Source: an uncultured Oscillospiraceae bacterium (GTDB taxonomy: Bacteria; Bacillota; Clostridia; Oscillospirales; Oscillospiraceae). From it: 24,645 nt of DNA. The DNA lies in the NCBI GenBank assembly GCA_934636045.1, contig CAKTZP010000014.1, positions 1-24,645 on the forward strand. The letters run 5' to 3'. Every line of letters starts with the position of its first letter. Within the stretch, counting starts at the first letter, position 1. Of this stretch, positions 23,307-24,645 are shown piece after piece. The translations under genes and the position numbers were made by a program. The notes beneath the pieces are model-generated. The model made no database searches. It was not told the origin of the DNA and was given only the letters and a program-made list of their open reading frames with translations.

Positions 23307-24506
23307 ATGAGAAATACCGGTACCGTATCCAGAGGCATCCGCTGCCCCATTATTCGTCAGGGTGACCCGCTGGCCGAAAACGTCGTCAGCAGCCTGCTGG
23401 CTGCGTGCAAATCCGACGGCTTCTCGCTGCGCGACCGCGATGTCGTGGCCGTCACCGAGTCCGTCGTCGCCCGCGCACAGGGAAATTACGCCTCTGTCGA
23501 GAACATCACCGAGGATGTCCGCGCAAAGCTTGGCAGCGAAACGATCGGCGTGATTTTCCCCATTCTTTCCCGCAACCGCTTCGCCATCTGCCTGCGCGGT
23601 ATTGCAGCCGCCGCGAAGAAGATCGTCCTGATGCTCAAGTATCCGTCCGACGAGGTCGGCAACGAGCTGGTCAGTGAGGAGCAAATTGACAAGGCCGGCA
23701 TCAATCCCTATCAGGACACGCTGACTCTGGAGCAGTACCGCACCCTCTTCGGCACGCCGAAGCACGAATTTACCGGCGTGGATTACGTTCAGTATTACGG
23801 CGACCTCATCCGCGAAAGCGGCGCCGAGGTTGAGATTATTTTCTCCAACCGTGCTGCAACCATTCTTTCCTACACCGACCATGTTCTGCACTGCGACATC
23901 CACAGCCGCAAGCGCACCGATCGCCTGCTCCGCGAGGCGGGCGCGACCTGCGTCTACGGTCTCGATGAGATCATGACCGCTCCCGTCAACGGCAGCGGCT
24001 ACAATGAGCGCTACGGGCTGCTCGGCTCGAACAAGGCGACGGAAAGCACCGTCAAGCTCTTCCCCCGCGACGCACAGGCGTTTGTGGAGGACGTCCAAAG
24101 CCGTCTGCTCAAGGCGACCGGCAAGCATGTTGAGGTCATGATCTACGGCGACGGCGCATTCAAGGATCCCAAGGGACAGATTTGGGAGCTGGCCGACCCG
24201 GTCGTATCTCCCAACTACACCGACGGTCTCATCGGTACGCCGAACGAGCTGAAGCTCAAATATCTGGCTGACGAAGCGTTCAAGGATCTCTCCGGCGAGG
24301 CACTGCGCGACGCCATCTCTGAGAGCATCCGCGCCAAGCACGGCAGCCTTGTCGGCAACATGGCCTCGCAGGGCACGACCCCGCGCCGTCTGACCGACCT
24401 GATCGGCTCACTCTGCGATCTGACCAGCGGCTCCGGCGACAAGGGCACTCCCATTGTCCTCGTTCAGGGCTACTTTGACAACTACACCACCGAGGAAGCT
24501 GAATAA
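23307..24506 (+). CDS. CofE-like protein (F420-0:L-glutamate ligase family)
   Basis: This 399-residue protein resembles the F420-0:gamma-glutamyl ligase fold: TGTVSRGIRCPIIRQGD at the N-terminus, VVAVTESVVARAQGNY (about 46-61), and later motifs IIFSNRAATILSYTDHVLHCDIHSRKRTD and MIYGDGAFKDPKGQIWELADPVVSP. It is longer than archaeal CofE (about 250) and belongs to a form seen in Clostridia that do not make F420, so the true reaction, perhaps another gamma-glutamyl or amide ligation, is unknown. GAGAAAGGA precedes the ATG. It stands alone, after the hpt remnant and before a hairpin. Confidence 0.78.
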   Translation: MRNTGTVSRGIRCPIIRQGDPLAENVVSSLLAACKSDGFSLRDRDVVAVTESVVARAQGNYASVENITEDVRAKLGSETIGVIFPILSRNRFAICLRGIAAAAKKIVLMLKYPSDEVGNELVSEEQIDKAGINPYQDTLTLEQYRTLFGTPKHEFTGVDYVQYYGDLIRESGAEVEIIFSNRAATILSYTDHVLHCDIHSRKRTDRLLREAGATCVYGLDEIMTAPVNGSGYNERYGLLGSNKATESTVKLFPRDAQAFVEDVQSRLLKATGKHVEVMIYGDGAFKDPKGQIWELADPVVSPNYTDGLIGTPNELKLKYLADEAFKDLSGEALRDAISESIRAKHGSLVGNMASQGTTPRRLTDLIGSLCDLTSGSGDKGTPIVLVQGYFDNYTTEEAE

Positions 24507-24512
24507 AAACCA

Positions 24513-24535
24513 AGGGCTGCCCACCGGGCAGCCCT
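24513..24535 (+). terminator. Hairpin after the CofE-like gene
   Basis: AGGGCTGCCC (24513-24522) pairs perfectly with GGGCAGCCCT (24526-24535), loop ACC. No T-tract follows; the 50-nt repeat begins at its last base. Confidence 0.65.
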
Positions 24536-24584
24536 CAGCGTGTCGAAAAACCCTTTTCGGCACGCTGGCAGACTGCAAAAAAGT
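24535..24584 (-). repeat. 50-nt dispersed palindromic repeat, copy B (inverted)
   Basis: Reverse complement of copy A at 14696-14745 with 46 of 50 bases identical. The stem is 24536-24549 with 24554-24567 (one U-G pair), then CTGCAAAAAAGT (24573-24584). As in copy A, the outer end of the palindrome abuts another strong hairpin. Confidence 0.75.
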
Positions 24585-24595
24585 TCGGAAGACAA

Positions 24596-24643
24596 GCAAC
24601 TCACGCCCGTCGGCGTACATGGGTACGTTAGGGCGTGAGTTGC
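24596..24643. repeat. Large two-tier hairpin at the window end
   Basis: An outer 13-bp perfect stem (24596-24608 with 24631-24643, arm GCAACTCACGCCC) encloses an inner stem CGTAC-ATGG-GTACG (24614-24627). No coding frame. It may be an intergenic repeat unit or the edge of a longer element cut by the window. Confidence 0.55.
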
Positions 24644-24645
24644 GC

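Overview
The window reads as chromosome from a fairly GC-rich, low-mobility anaerobic Firmicute, most likely class Clostridia near the Oscillospiraceae/Ruminococcaceae. Supporting signs are strong AGGAGG-type ribosome sites, acetate kinase, a fused 2-hydroxyacyl-CoA dehydratase activator, a FakB/FakA/PlsY acyl-phosphate lipid pathway, a CofE-like protein of the kind found in Clostridia, a short holin-like type I toxin, and small GC-rich intergenic repeats. The genus is inferred, not proven. No prophage, insertion sequence or CRISPR array is visible.

Layout. 1-1557: the end of ackA, then pepT. 1632-4282 (minus): an OmpR-family response regulator and histidine kinase overlapping by 4 nt, followed by a separately promoted membrane protein. 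4523-11956 (plus): fakB, fakA, plsY and a 1406-residue HgdC-type activator. 11957-12294: repeat hairpin, terminator and promoter. 12295-14666: ftsH and a DUF308-like membrane protein overlapping by 4 nt. 14991-16085: branched-chain aminotransferase. 16318-18906: alpha-L-rhamnosidase behind a consensus promoter with a cre-like operator. 18981-20235: ogt and a SprT-like metalloprotein, divergently transcribed. 20244-20465: a probable type I toxin-antitoxin locus (28-residue hydrophobic peptide and an antisense RNA). 20618-21969: GNAT acetyltransferase, tRNA-Ser(GGA), small lipoprotein. 22067-23290: a frameshifted LysR regulator and the tail of a lost hypoxanthine phosphoribosyltransferase. 23307-24506: CofE-like ligase. 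24513-24645: terminator hairpin, a second copy of a 50-nt dispersed repeat, and a large hairpin.

The most interesting signal is a shared promoter architecture. A 15-nt box, GTTTYGTTTCAGTTT, lies exactly 12 nt upstream of a TAWACT -10 element in front of the two-component operon, in front of fakB-fakA-plsY, and in front of ftsH. The first two are divergent and the third is about 7.7 kb away. The box contains GTTT repeated with an 11-nt period and replaces a normal -35, as in promoters activated by OmpR/PhoB-family regulators. I infer an autoregulated membrane-homeostasis regulon. A kinase with almost no extracytoplasmic loop would sense the membrane, and its regulator would control fatty-acid incorporation (FakB, FakA, PlsY) together with membrane proteolysis (FtsH and the DUF308 protein).
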